Of a DNA stretch of 37,286 nt, positions 25,430 through 33,490 are shown piece by piece (position 1 is the stretch's first letter; every line of letters begins with the position of its first letter). The notes under the pieces are model-generated. The model was not told where the DNA came from and ran no database searches. It saw nothing but the letters and a program-made list of their open reading frames with translations. Both the position numbers and the translations under genes were made by a program. Origin of the DNA: Amnibacterium sp. (GTDB taxonomy: Bacteria > Actinomycetota > Actinomycetes > Actinomycetales > Microbacteriaceae); the NCBI RefSeq assembly GCF_025463795.1, contig NZ_JAODBE010000162.1, positions 1 through 37,286 of the forward strand. The letters are read 5' to 3'.

Positions 25430-25469
25430 CCTGCTTGGACGGATCCCGAGACGAGGACGGTGGGCCGAG

Positions 25470-26582
25470 GTGGTCACGATGCAGGAGGTCGCCGACCGCG
25501 TGAACGTCTCCATCTCCACGGTGTCGTTCGTCGTGAACAACACGAAGCCCGTCGCGCCGGAGACCCGGCGCAAGGTGCTGCAGGCCATCGAGGAGCTCGG
25601 CTACCGCCGGAACGCGATGGCGAGGGCGCTCGCCAGCCGCCGTTCGCGGATCCTCTGCCTGATGTTCCCCCTGATGCAGCACGACCTGAGCTCGTTCGTG
25701 GACGCGGCCACGGCGGCGGCGGCCGAGCTCGGCTACAACCTCGTGCTCTGGCCGAAGCACAACCACGACGCCGCGCTCGATGTGACCTCGGTCATCGAGG
25801 CCGGCATCGCGGACGGGGTGCTGCTGCTCGAGGTGCAGCTCGACGACGAGCGGGTCACGCGTCTGCAAGCGGGCGGGGCGCCGTTCGCCCTGATCGGCCG
25901 CACGCGCGACGTCTCCGGGATCGACTTCGTCGACATCGACTTCGAGCGCACGACCCGACTGGCGGTCGAGGAGCTCGCGAGACGCGGTCATCACGATCTG
26001 GCGCTCGTGCTCGAGGACATGGACGGCACGCCGCAGGCCGGCTACGCCCCACCGGTGCGGGTCGAGCAGACCTTCCTCGCCTCCGTCGCCGAGCAGGGCC
26101 TCGCCGGCCACGTCTTCAAGGTGCCCAACGCCGAGTCCCCGGACCGACCGCTCCTCGAGCTCCTGGCCCGGGACGCCCCGGAGACCACGGCCATCGTCGG
26201 CATGCACGACACGGCGATCGCCCGGCTGATGACCGCGATGCGCCATCGGGGGCTCCGCGCGCCCGAGGATCTGTCGATCATCGCGGTCGAGTCGACCTCG
26301 GTCATCGCGCCGCTGCTCGACCCCCCGCTCACCCGGTACGTCGCGCCCGGCGGCGAGCTCGGGAGGCGGGCCGCGGAGGCGTTGATCGGCCGCCTCGAAG
26401 GGCGGACGGGGCCGCCGACGCAGCTGCTCGTGTCCTCCTCGCTCCTCGAGGGGGCGACGATGGCCGACGCACCCCGGCACCGCGCACCCCTGGATCACCT
26501 GCTGGCCGACCGTCCGGCGCCCCCCCGCGACGACGACCAGCCGGAGCACGCCCTGGCCGACCGAACTCCGGAGCACGCCTGA
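25470..26582 (+). CDS. LacI-family repressor of the glycoside locus
   Basis: A 370-residue regulator. The N-terminal helix-turn-helix reads MQEVADRVNVSISTVSFVVNN, and the hinge-region motif YRRNAMARALAS precedes a periplasmic-binding-protein-like sensor domain (AGIADGVLLLEVQ, APFALIGRTRDVSGIDFVDID, ending PGGELGRRAAEALIGRL). GTG at 25470 matches the family N-terminus (M-V-T-M-Q-E-V-A); ATG at 25479 has the better ribosome site. The last ~40 residues are an unusual Pro/Asp/His-rich tail with a repeated LADR element, so the protein is longer than the normal ~335. It likely binds the two AAGCGCTT sites in front of the divergent operon. Confidence 0.93.
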   Translation: MVTMQEVADRVNVSISTVSFVVNNTKPVAPETRRKVLQAIEELGYRRNAMARALASRRSRILCLMFPLMQHDLSSFVDAATAAAAELGYNLVLWPKHNHDAALDVTSVIEAGIADGVLLLEVQLDDERVTRLQAGGAPFALIGRTRDVSGIDFVDIDFERTTRLAVEELARRGHHDLALVLEDMDGTPQAGYAPPVRVEQTFLASVAEQGLAGHVFKVPNAESPDRPLLELLARDAPETTAIVGMHDTAIARLMTAMRHRGLRAPEDLSIIAVESTSVIAPLLDPPLTRYVAPGGELGRRAAEALIGRLEGRTGPPTQLLVSSSLLEGATMADAPRHRAPLDHLLADRPAPPRDDDQPEHALADRTPEHA

Positions 26583-26634
26583 CCGAACGAGCGTGCCGGC
26601 GCCCGCCGTACGTCCACCTGCAATCGACCCACCG

Positions 26635-26648
26635 AGTGAGCGCTCACT
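26635..26648. promoter_or_regulatory. Perfect 14-bp palindromic operator upstream of GH127
   Basis: AGTGAGCGCTCACT contains GTGAGCGCTCAC, the core of an idealised lac-type operator. It lies 26 bp before the GH127 start, in the 91-bp gap after lacI. It differs from the AAGCGCTT pair, so a different LacI-family protein or a relaxed specificity is implied. Confidence 0.7.
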
Positions 26649-26673
26649 GCCGAGCGAGGAAGGTGTCGCCTCG

Positions 26674-28521
26674 ATGGCCACCGCTCTCCGTCATCCGACC
26701 GCCGTCAGCGCGGACGCCGACCTGACCCTCCGCCCGCTCGACCTCGGCGCCGCCCGCGTCACCGGCGGGTTCTGGCGCGACCGTCAGACCGCGAACCACG
26801 ACACGTCGATCCCGGACGGCCTGCGCCGGCTGCACGAGTCGGGCGCGCTCGAGAACTTCCGCGTGGCGGCGACGGGCCGCGGGCCGGCGCGCGGCCCGAT
26901 CTTCGCCGACTCGGACGTCTACAAGTGGCTGGAGGCCGCCGCATGGGAGTACGCCCGGCAGCCCGACGAGCGACTCCTCGCCGAGCAGCTCGAGATCACG
27001 CGGACCGTGGGTGGGGCGCAGCAGCCCGACGGCTACCTGGACACCGTCGTGCAGCTGCGACGCGGGAAGCGGTACGGGGATCCGGCCCACGACCACGAGC
27101 TGTACTGCGCAGGTCATCTCTTCCAGGCCGCCGTCGCGCAGCACCGGGCGACCGGCCGCACCGACCTGCTCGACATCGCCGGAAAGCTGGCCGACCACCT
27201 CGTGCGGGAGTTCGGGCCCGAGGGTCGGCCCTACGTCGAGGGCCACCCCGTCGTCGAGATGGGCCTCGTCGAGCTGTACCGGGAGACGGGCGTCCGCGAC
27301 TACCTGGACCTGGCGGCGCGGTTCGTCGAGGAGCGGGGGCGCGGTCTCCTGCACGAGCAGGACCCGCAGCTCGATCTCACCTACTTCTCCGATCGGGTGC
27401 CGGTGCGGGAGACCACGAGCCCGGAGGGGCACGCGGTCCGGGCCGTCTACTTCGCCGCCGGCGCCGCCGACGTGGCGGCGGAGACGGCCGACCGGCCGCT
27501 GGTGGACGCGCTCGCCAGGCAGTTCGAAGCGATGGCGAGCACCAAGCAGTACGTCACCGGCGGACTCGGCGCCCGCTGGGAGGGCGAGGCGTTCGGCGAC
27601 CCGTACGAGCTGCCCTCGGACCGCGCCTACGCCGAGACGTGCGCGGCCATCGGCGCGGCCCAGTGGGCGTGGCGGATGCTGCTCTCGACCGGGGAGGCCC
27701 GCTATGCGGACCAGATCGAGCGGCTCCTGCTCGACGCCGTGCTGCCGGGGGTGTCGCTGCGCGGCGACGAGTTCTTCTACGTGAACACCCTGCACCTGCG
27801 TGCGGACGCGAGCCCGGACACCGAACGCAGCGCCGCCAACGGACGCCGGCCCTGGTTCGACGTCGCATGCTGCCCGCCGAATGTGATGCGGACGGTGGCG
27901 AGCGTCGGCGCGTACGCGGCCACGGCGTCGGCGGACGGTCTCCAGCTGCATCAGTACGTGACCGGCGACTTCGCGGGCGGTGGCCTGTCCGTCCACGTCG
28001 AGACGGGGTACCCCTTCGTCGGCACGGTCGACATCGGGGTACTCGACGCGCAGGACGGCGCGACCCTCGGCATCCGCATCCCGGCCTGGGCACAGGGAGC
28101 GACGGTCGACGGCCGGGCGGTGGGGTCCGGCGAGTATGCGAGCGTCGACCGCCGGCTGCAGGCCGGTGACCGGGTGCAGCTGCGACTCCCGATGCCGGTC
28201 CGGCTCACCACGGGCGACGACCGCGTCGACGCCGTCCGGGGTGCCGTCGCCATGGAGCGAGGACCGCTGGTCTACGCGTTGGAACAGATCGACCAGGCCG
28301 ACGACGTGGTGCTGGACGACCTGCGGATGCCGGCGGAGCCGGAGTTCGCGGAGGTTCCGGGGCCCGGGCTGGTCGAGGGTGACGTCGGCCTGCGGTTCAC
28401 GGCGATCCAAGTGGGCCGTGCAGGCCGACCGGACCGCCGGGTGACAGCGACCGCGGTGCCGTACTTCGAGTGGGCGAACCGAGGCGTCGGACCGATGCGG
28501 GTCTGGGTGCCCCGGGTCTGA
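26674..28521 (+). CDS. GH127 beta-L-arabinofuranosidase-type glycosidase
   Basis: A 615-residue cytoplasmic glycosidase of family GH127 (DUF1680). The helical toroid carries SDVYKWLEAAAWEYA, GAQQPDGYLDT, ELYCAGHLFQAAVAQH and VTGGLGARWEGEAFG. The zinc-cysteine active site is visible as E321-T-C323 (YAETCAAIG) and C399-C400 (ACCPPNVMR). This spacing matches Glu338, Cys340, Cys417 and Cys418 of the characterised bifidobacterial HypBA1, in which Cys417 is the nucleophile. GH127 enzymes release L-arabinofuranose from beta-linked arabinosides such as those on hydroxyproline-rich plant glycoproteins. ATG at 26674 has AGGAAGG about 10 nt upstream. No signal peptide, so it acts on imported oligosaccharides. 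Confidence 0.94.
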   Translation: MATALRHPTAVSADADLTLRPLDLGAARVTGGFWRDRQTANHDTSIPDGLRRLHESGALENFRVAATGRGPARGPIFADSDVYKWLEAAAWEYARQPDERLLAEQLEITRTVGGAQQPDGYLDTVVQLRRGKRYGDPAHDHELYCAGHLFQAAVAQHRATGRTDLLDIAGKLADHLVREFGPEGRPYVEGHPVVEMGLVELYRETGVRDYLDLAARFVEERGRGLLHEQDPQLDLTYFSDRVPVRETTSPEGHAVRAVYFAAGAADVAAETADRPLVDALARQFEAMASTKQYVTGGLGARWEGEAFGDPYELPSDRAYAETCAAIGAAQWAWRMLLSTGEARYADQIERLLLDAVLPGVSLRGDEFFYVNTLHLRADASPDTERSAANGRRPWFDVACCPPNVMRTVASVGAYAATASADGLQLHQYVTGDFAGGGLSVHVETGYPFVGTVDIGVLDAQDGATLGIRIPAWAQGATVDGRAVGSGEYASVDRRLQAGDRVQLRLPMPVRLTTGDDRVDAVRGAVAMERGPLVYALEQIDQADDVVLDDLRMPAEPEFAEVPGPGLVEGDVGLRFTAIQVGRAGRPDRRVTATAVPYFEWANRGVGPMRVWVPRV

Positions 28522-28588
28522 CGCCCTGCCGTGGACTGGGGACCGCGACCCGTAGCCGTCAGCGCCGTCGCCACCGGAGCTCGAGCCC

Positions 28589-28608
28589 AGCAGGAGGCGC
28601 TGCCTGCT
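28589..28608. terminator. Weak hairpin between convergent genes
   Basis: AGCAGG and CCTGCT pair around an 8-nt loop and overlap the stop codon of the minus-strand gene. It is a possible terminator for GH127; no U-tract. Confidence 0.3.
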
Positions 28609-29278
28609 AGAGCCCCGCCGGCCAGTCGAACTTCGGGGGCGCCACCGGGGCCCTCCCGTGGGTCACGACGAAGTCGATGTCCTCGTGCCGGGTCAGGGCG
28701 ATCTTCCTCGGGTCGCCGCTGTATCGCCGCTGGTTCACGAAGACGGCGAGGACGACGCCGTCCTTGCCGTTCACGTAGGGCCCGACGGTGCTCGGCGCCA
28801 GGCGGACGTTCCACTCCGTGAAGACCTGCCCGAGGTGGAAGGCCCGGATCTCCGGCGACTCCACGTGGATGACTCCCGAGGTGTCATGGGTGTGGATGGC
28901 GGACAGCTGCTGGGCCGCCTCATCGATGCCGAGGTCGGCGGGCACCGGAACGGCCGTGCCGTCGACCGTGATCGTGAGGTGCTGGTGGGTGTGCAGCGCC
29001 GTCCCCTCGGCGGTCAGCATCGTCAGGCCGGCCGCGCGGACGCGGGCGCCGACGTCGGTGGGCGCGCTCCACGGCGGCGCCGTCGTGCGGCCGACGTCAG
29101 GCGCACCTGGAGTCGCGCCGACCAGGACGCCCGCGGTGACGCCACCCGCGACGACGACCGCGGCCACGCTCGCAGCGACGATCGTGAGCGTACGACGGCG
29201 GCGCCGCTGCTGCTCCTGCCGCCGGCGTTCCTCCGCCGCACGTTCCCGCGCCGCGTCACGTCGACCGGATCTCGCCAT
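28607..29278 (-). CDS. Membrane-anchored His-rich extracytoplasmic protein
   Basis: A 223-residue protein with a highly basic cytoplasmic N-terminus (~28 residues), one transmembrane helix (TLTIVAASVAAVVVAGGVTA) and a ~165-residue outer domain. The domain contains LHTHQHLTITVDG and SAIHTHDTSGVIHVESP, then FHLGQVFTEWNVRL. The dense HxHxH and HTHD motifs suggest a metal-binding site, perhaps copper or zinc; I recognise this as a recurrent actinobacterial family without a known function. ATG at 29278 has GGAGGAG 5 nt upstream. It lies 33 bp downstream of glutathione peroxidase on the same strand, so a role in metal or oxidative stress is possible (inference). Confidence 0.8.
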   Translation of the reverse strand: MARSGRRDAARERAAEERRRQEQQRRRRRTLTIVAASVAAVVVAGGVTAGVLVGATPGAPDVGRTTAPPWSAPTDVGARVRAAGLTMLTAEGTALHTHQHLTITVDGTAVPVPADLGIDEAAQQLSAIHTHDTSGVIHVESPEIRAFHLGQVFTEWNVRLAPSTVGPYVNGKDGVVLAVFVNQRRYSGDPRKIALTRHEDIDFVVTHGRAPVAPPKFDWPAGL

Positions 29279-29311
29279 GGCCGCTCCTCCGAACCGTCGC
29301 TCGCCTTCGGC

Positions 29312-29806
29312 TCAGGCCGTCGCGTCCGGTCGCACCGAGGCCTCGATCCGCTCGACGATCGCGGGATCGTCCGGCTTCGTCCTCGACCGGAACCGGCTGA
29401 CGTGACCGTCGGGGGTGACGAGGAACTTCTCGAAGTTCCACCGCACGTCACCGGCCTCACCGGCCTCGTCGGGCGCCGACGCCAGCTCGGCGAAGACCGG
29501 AGACCGGCCCTCCCCGTTCACCGCCACGCGGCCGAACATCGGGAAGGTCACGCCCCAGGTGGTGGAGCAGTACTCCGCGACCGCGTCGTCGCTCTCGAGC
29601 TCCTGCTGGAACTGGTCGCTCGGGAAACCGAGGACGGTGAAGCCCTGGGCCGCGTAGCGCTGCTGGAGCGCCTCGAGCTGCTCGTACTGGGGGGTGAAGC
29701 CGCACCGCGAGGCCACGTTCACGATGAGCTTCGTCATGCCGGCGTACTCGGCCAGGGACGTGCTCCGCCCGTCGATGGTGGTCACGGGGATCTCGTCGAG
29801 GCGCAT
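29312..29806 (-). CDS. Glutathione peroxidase family thiol peroxidase
   Basis: A 164-residue Cys-type GPx, the family's usual length. Peroxidatic Cys35 is in NVASRCGFTPQY, Gln65 in FPSDQFQQEL, and Trp123-Asn124 in VRWNFEKFLV, completing the Cys-Gln-Trp-Asn tetrad. The common FPCNQF is FPSDQF here. Cys80 (EYCSTTWGVTFPMF) is the other conserved Cys. Actinobacterial members use thioredoxin or mycothiol-linked reductants rather than glutathione. No ribosome site is evident at the ATG. It probably forms a unit with the His-rich membrane protein gene downstream. Confidence 0.93.
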   Translation of the reverse strand: MRLDEIPVTTIDGRSTSLAEYAGMTKLIVNVASRCGFTPQYEQLEALQQRYAAQGFTVLGFPSDQFQQELESDDAVAEYCSTTWGVTFPMFGRVAVNGEGRSPVFAELASAPDEAGEAGDVRWNFEKFLVTPDGHVSRFRSRTKPDDPAIVERIEASVRPDATA

Positions 29807-29862
29807 GTGGGCGGAACGCAGCCGGAACCGCGGATGTTCCGCGTGCGGGCCGCCGACCGGAC

Positions 29863-31014
29863 TCAGTGCTTCAGCTGCCAGAACTGCACGCGCATGTGCT
29901 CGTAACCGGCCAGCTTCGTCAGCGCACCGATCGACCCGCCGTAGAGCCGGTGGTTCGTGTGCTCGGCGTACCAGATCTTCTGCGTGCCGTCGGACGCGAC
30001 CACGATCTTGGACACGACGGCGGTGTGGTCCCACCACGAGCCGACGCCGCTCCAGTTGAACTGCACGACGTCGCCGACCCGCACCTCGGCCCGCTGGCCG
30101 TAGGTCAGGCGGGTCGCGAGGTCGGGCCGTGATGCGAGCCAGCGGCTCATGGCGGTGGAGGAGACCCATGCGGCGCTCGCATCGACCGTGGTGACGACCT
30201 TCTTCACGGTCTTCACGACCTTCTTCGGCACCGTCTTGACGGTGGTCTTCACGACCGGGGCGCCCTTCACCATCGAGGTCGTGGTGACGGTCACCTCGGT
30301 CGGCACCACGACCGTCTTCTTCTTCGTGACGGTTCGGCTGACCGGGCCGTCGTTCCACCAGGCTGCCGACTCACGCCAGCCCCGGGCCGCAAGCAGCTGG
30401 CTCGTGAAGTTGACGCAGTCGTTCTTCGGGATGTACCCGAAGCGGGCGGAGACGTGCCGGTTCCAGTGCGTGGCGGCGTAGGCCATCTCGCGGTCGACGG
30501 CGCTCAGCACGGCGTAGGTCCACCTGTAGCGGGTGGGGATCGTCGCGCCGTCGGTGGCCGAGACGAGCGAGATCGCGACGGTGCCGGGAGCGAAGCCCTC
30601 CGCCTCCGGGATCACGAACCGGATCTCGGTCGGGGACAGCAGCGTCAGCTGCTCGGCGTCCTGGTCCCCGACCACCACGCGCGCCACGTTGGCCATCGAG
30701 GTCCCCCGCATCTCCACCGTGCGGCGGGCCGCCGTGCCGCCGCTCGTGCGGCTGAGCGAGGCGGCGACGGGCTCCGGCAGCGGGGTCGGAGTCGGGGTCG
30801 GCGTCAGGGTGGGTGTCGGGCTCGGCGCGGCGGTCCGGGACGGCGTCGGCGAGGCGTCCGGGCGCGGCGTGGTGCTCGAGGACGGCGCGGCCCCGGCGCC
30901 GAGGGGACGGGTCAGGGCGTCGGCGCCCGAGCCGATCGCCACGTTCAAGGCGAGGCCGGCGAGGAGGGTCGCGACGGCGACCAGCGAGGCGCAGCGGCGT
31001 GGGTCGAAGGGCAT
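29863..31014 (-). CDS. Secreted amidase-domain protein with TIG domain and Lys/Thr/Val insertion
   Basis: A 383-residue exported protein. A signal segment (RRCASLVAVATLLAGLALNV) is followed by a Pro/Thr/Ser linker (about residues 45-82). An IPT/TIG-like beta domain (about 85-167) comes next, then an amidase_6-type papain-like domain with Cys200 in KNDCVNFTSQLL and His330 in WWDHTAVVSK. The family is associated with cell-wall or peptide amide hydrolysis. Between the Cys- and His-bearing parts, residues ~226-279 are an extra stretch built from Thr, Val and Lys (KKKTVVVPTEVTVTTT, KTVPKKVVKTVKKVV), not a usual part of the domain. ATG at 31014 is preceded by only a weak ribosome site; a 244-bp divergent gap upstream holds a CTAGCGT -10-like box. 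Confidence 0.85.
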   Translation of the reverse strand: MPFDPRRCASLVAVATLLAGLALNVAIGSGADALTRPLGAGAAPSSSTTPRPDASPTPSRTAAPSPTPTLTPTPTPTPLPEPVAASLSRTSGGTAARRTVEMRGTSMANVARVVVGDQDAEQLTLLSPTEIRFVIPEAEGFAPGTVAISLVSATDGATIPTRYRWTYAVLSAVDREMAYAATHWNRHVSARFGYIPKNDCVNFTSQLLAARGWRESAAWWNDGPVSRTVTKKKTVVVPTEVTVTTTSMVKGAPVVKTTVKTVPKKVVKTVKKVVTTVDASAAWVSSTAMSRWLASRPDLATRLTYGQRAEVRVGDVVQFNWSGVGSWWDHTAVVSKIVVASDGTQKIWYAEHTNHRLYGGSIGALTKLAGYEHMRVQFWQLKH

Positions 31015-31258
31015 GGGTGAGTGCGTTTCCGGGTGGTGATCGCAGGCGGTCGCGAGGGTGCGCGGCCGAGCGGCGTCGAAGTCGACGAATCCCGCACGAT
31101 CTGGGGAGTTCCTGTGCTTCGACGCTAGGGCGAACCGCGGAGGTTGTCCGGCCCCAGTCAGGGGCACTCGGCGGGGAGGCGGGAGGACGGTTCGGCCGCC
31201 CCGCTCACCCTCAGGCGGGCGGGCGCCTCGCAGGACCGCGCGATTCCGTGCTGTGAGG

Positions 31259-32005
31259 ATGTTGGATGTGGACGAGGTCCAGGTCGTCGTCGCGCACAGC
31301 GAGCGGGCGACCCTCCGCGTCGGCGGCACGTTCCTGAAGGTCGATGCCGATCAGGAACGCATCGACCGCGAGGCCCGAGCCATGGCGCTGGCGACGATCC
31401 CGACGCCGGACATCCTGTGGCGCCGGCCGAACGTGCTCGCACTCGCCGCCCTTCCCGGTGCTGCGCTCGGCATGCTCGGAGTGCCATCGACCGCATCCTC
31501 GCTGGCCTGGTCGGCCGCCGGTGCGGCAGCACGCCGGCTGCACGACTCCCCTCCTCCTCCGTGGCCCGGTCGACTGTCTGACGAGACCGGTTCGGCACTC
31601 GAGGAGGAGTGCGCGTGGCTCGTCGCGCACGACGTGGTGCCCGCGGAGGTCGTCGACCGGAACCGCCGCGTGGCCGAGGCCGCGTTCCGGCCCTACACGC
31701 CGGTGTTCACGCACGGCGACCTCCAGCTGACCCACGTGTTCGCCGACGGCGACGAGGTGACGGGAGTGCTCGACTGGTCGGAAGCGGGGCAGGGGGACCC
31801 GCTGTTCGACCTCGCCATCCTGACGTTCGGCCACGAGGAGCGGCTCGACCAGGTGCTCGCGGGATACGGGAAGGAGGTCGACCTCGACGTCGTCCGCGCC
31901 TGGTGGTCGCTGCGGAGCCTCACCGCGATCCGCTGGCTTCTCGAGCACGGCTTCGACCCCGCCACGCCCGGTGCCGAGATCGACGTGCTCCTGGCACGGA
32001 TGTGA
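31259..32005 (+). CDS. APH-like phosphotransferase
   Basis: A 248-residue aminoglycoside-phosphotransferase-fold kinase. The catalytic loop is THGDLQLTHVF with catalytic Asp154, and the magnesium motif is VLDWSEAGQGDPLFDLA with Asp172. The Asn normally five residues after Asp154 (HGDLxxxN) is replaced by His159, which may weaken metal binding. The N-terminal lobe is short (family usually ~270-300). ATG at 31259 overlaps a GAGG box; GTG at 31268 places that box 9 nt upstream and may be the true start. Substrate unknown: small-molecule kinase or antibiotic resistance are both possible. Confidence 0.8.
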   Translation: MLDVDEVQVVVAHSERATLRVGGTFLKVDADQERIDREARAMALATIPTPDILWRRPNVLALAALPGAALGMLGVPSTASSLAWSAAGAAARRLHDSPPPPWPGRLSDETGSALEEECAWLVAHDVVPAEVVDRNRRVAEAAFRPYTPVFTHGDLQLTHVFADGDEVTGVLDWSEAGQGDPLFDLAILTFGHEERLDQVLAGYGKEVDLDVVRAWWSLRSLTAIRWLLEHGFDPATPGAEIDVLLARM

Positions 32006-32140
32006 GCCGCCAACCGACCCGGGCCGCTGCGGAGTTCCGCACCGCCTGGTCGGAGAACGGGATGGCCCGAATGCCGCGCACGGAGGCCCCGAGTGTCGGT
32101 CGCCGTGGCGCTGGCGTCGGCCATCCTCGGTTCCGACGTG

Positions 32141-32380
32141 TCAGACCGCGGTACGGCCGGCGTCGACGGGAAGGATCGCCCCGGTCACATAGCTGGCGCG
32201 AGGCGAGGCGAGGAACCCGATGGCTTCGGCGATCTCCTCGGGCCGGCCTCCGCGGCCGAGCAGCGTCGTGGCGGCGAGCCCGTCGGTGTTCTCCCTCTTC
32301 GCTCCGCCGGTGTACACCGGGCCCGGGGCGACCGCGTTCACGCGCACTCCACCGGGGCCGTACTCAGCAGCCCCAGCCAG
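32141..32380 (-). pseudogene. C-terminal remnant of a short-chain dehydrogenase (SDR)
   Basis: About 80 residues remain: AAEYGPGGVRVNAVAPGPVY, then ATTLLGRGGRPEEIAEAIGF and ASYVTGAILPVDAGRTAV, the classical SDR C-terminus. The cofactor site (TGxxxGIG) and the catalytic YxxxK are gone. A stop occurs in frame just before the remnant, and the homology ends at ~32380, exactly where a TetR remnant on the opposite strand begins. It cannot be functional. Confidence 0.8.
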
Positions 32381-32381
32381 C

Positions 32382-32907
32382 GACGAGCTGTTCTACGCCG
32401 AGGGCATCCACACCGTGGGCATCGACCGCGTGGTGGAGGGCGAACGTCGCGAAGGGCTCGCTCTACTACAACTTCGCCGGGGGCAAGGACGAGCTGATCC
32501 CGACCTATCTCGCCAATCGGCACGGCGCCTGGCAGGCGAAGGTCGAGAGCGGGATCGTCGCCCATGCCGATCCCCGAGAACGGATCCTCGCTGTCTTCGA
32601 CTCCCTCGGGGACCTGTTCTCACGACCCGACTTCCGAGGATGCGCGTTCCTGAACGCGATCGCGGAAGCGCGCCCTGACAGCGTCGAGATGCACGCCGCC
32701 GAACGGTTCCGATCCTGGGTGCACGAGTTGTTCCACACGCTCGCGGAGGAGCTCGGTGCCGTGGACCCGAGCAGGCTCGCACAGCAGCTCGTGGTGCTCT
32801 ACGACGGAGCCACGACAACGGCCCAGATGGATCGGACGACCGAACCCGCCCTGATCGCCCGGGAGATCGCCGGGCTGCTCCTCGCGTGGGTGCCCGTCAG
32901 CGCCTGA
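32382..32907 (+). pseudogene. TetR regulator remnant, 5'-truncated and frameshifted
   Basis: The TetR frame begins abruptly with DELFYAEGIHTVGIDRVVE and continues in the next frame as ANVAKGSLYYNFAGGKDELI, then runs intact to a normal C-terminus (LLLAWVPVSA). The first ~15 residues and start codon are missing, and an indel lies at ~32436-32442 in the middle of the helix-turn-helix. It is fused head-to-head with the SDR remnant; TetR-SDR is a common divergent pair, so a deletion of the shared promoter region is the simplest explanation. Confidence 0.8.
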
Positions 32908-33044
32908 GGCTTCATGGGGCACTTCCGAAGGCGGTGCCGCGACGGCGTATCCGCCTGCTGCTCCGCCGGCGACGCCCGGAGCGCTGCGCTAGGCGCGGCT
33001 TCGCGCGCGGGGGGAGCCAAGGAGACAGGTAGCGACTGGAACGG

Positions 33045-33386
33045 TCAGAGGCGGTCGATCTCTTCGTTCCAGGCTGCGATGTCCTCCAGGTTCGATGCGG
33101 CCGCGGGTGGTGGGGACTGGATGAGCTGCATCTTGGCCCGCATGTACTCGACGGCCGCAGTGTTGTCCGGCTCCGGCAGCGAGGAATGGGTCGTCTCGAC
33201 CATGAGCGAGGTGCCCGAGTTGAGCAGGAGTGTGGCGACCACCTCGTCGCCGTCACCGCTCACAGCGTGGAGTTCGACGGTGTCGCCGCTGTTCTGCTGG
33301 GCGAGCAGCGCAGCGTACTCGGCGATGGTGTCGGCAGCCAGGTCGCCGATGAGCAGTGACTTCTCCGCCATGGTGAGATGCTTCAC
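33045..33386 (-). CDS. Hypothetical LIGD-motif small protein, 113 aa
   Basis: A 113-residue cytoplasmic protein of unknown function. The segment SLLIGDLAADTIAEYAALLA aligns with VLIGDAICKALLRYARALAE of the gene at 34177-34518. Both continue with a strand pair (DTVELHAVSGDGDEVVATLL against DIVTIPIASEGGGIEHAHFL) and an acidic Pro-Asp helix start (LPEPDNTAAVEYM), so the two are paralogues. GTG at 33386 was chosen because TACAGT ends 6 nt upstream, a leaderless layout; ATG at 33371 is the alternative. It diverges from the DUF7882 gene. Confidence 0.75.
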   Translation of the reverse strand: MKHLTMAEKSLLIGDLAADTIAEYAALLAQQNSGDTVELHAVSGDGDEVVATLLLNSGTSLMVETTHSSLPEPDNTAAVEYMRAKMQLIQSPPPAAASNLEDIAAWNEEIDRL

Positions 33387-33392
33387 GCTGGG

Positions 33393-33398
33393 ACTGTA
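33393..33398 (-). promoter_or_regulatory. -10 box of a leaderless promoter
   Basis: TACAGT on the minus strand ends 6 nt before the GTG at 33386, with no ribosome-binding sequence between. Confidence 0.5.
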
Positions 33399-33490
33399 CT
33401 TGCCTGCCTGGAGAGCGGCCTGGACTCGACCTCCGCTCGTGCCGTCAGGTTTCGCATCCGGTTCTGGGACTTCGAGCGACAGGAGCAGTG

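Noticed and set aside
31015-31258. Possible riboswitch in the leader of the secreted amidase gene
   Set aside because: Cyclic di-AMP riboswitches occur before actinobacterial wall hydrolases, but the conserved core could not be found; only a 14-bp palindrome CGTCGAAGTCGACG (31074-31087) and a -10-like box are visible.
32908-33044. Possible mobile-element end or attachment site near the decayed genes
   Set aside because: No terminal inverted repeats, transposase fragment, integrase or tRNA sequence was seen.
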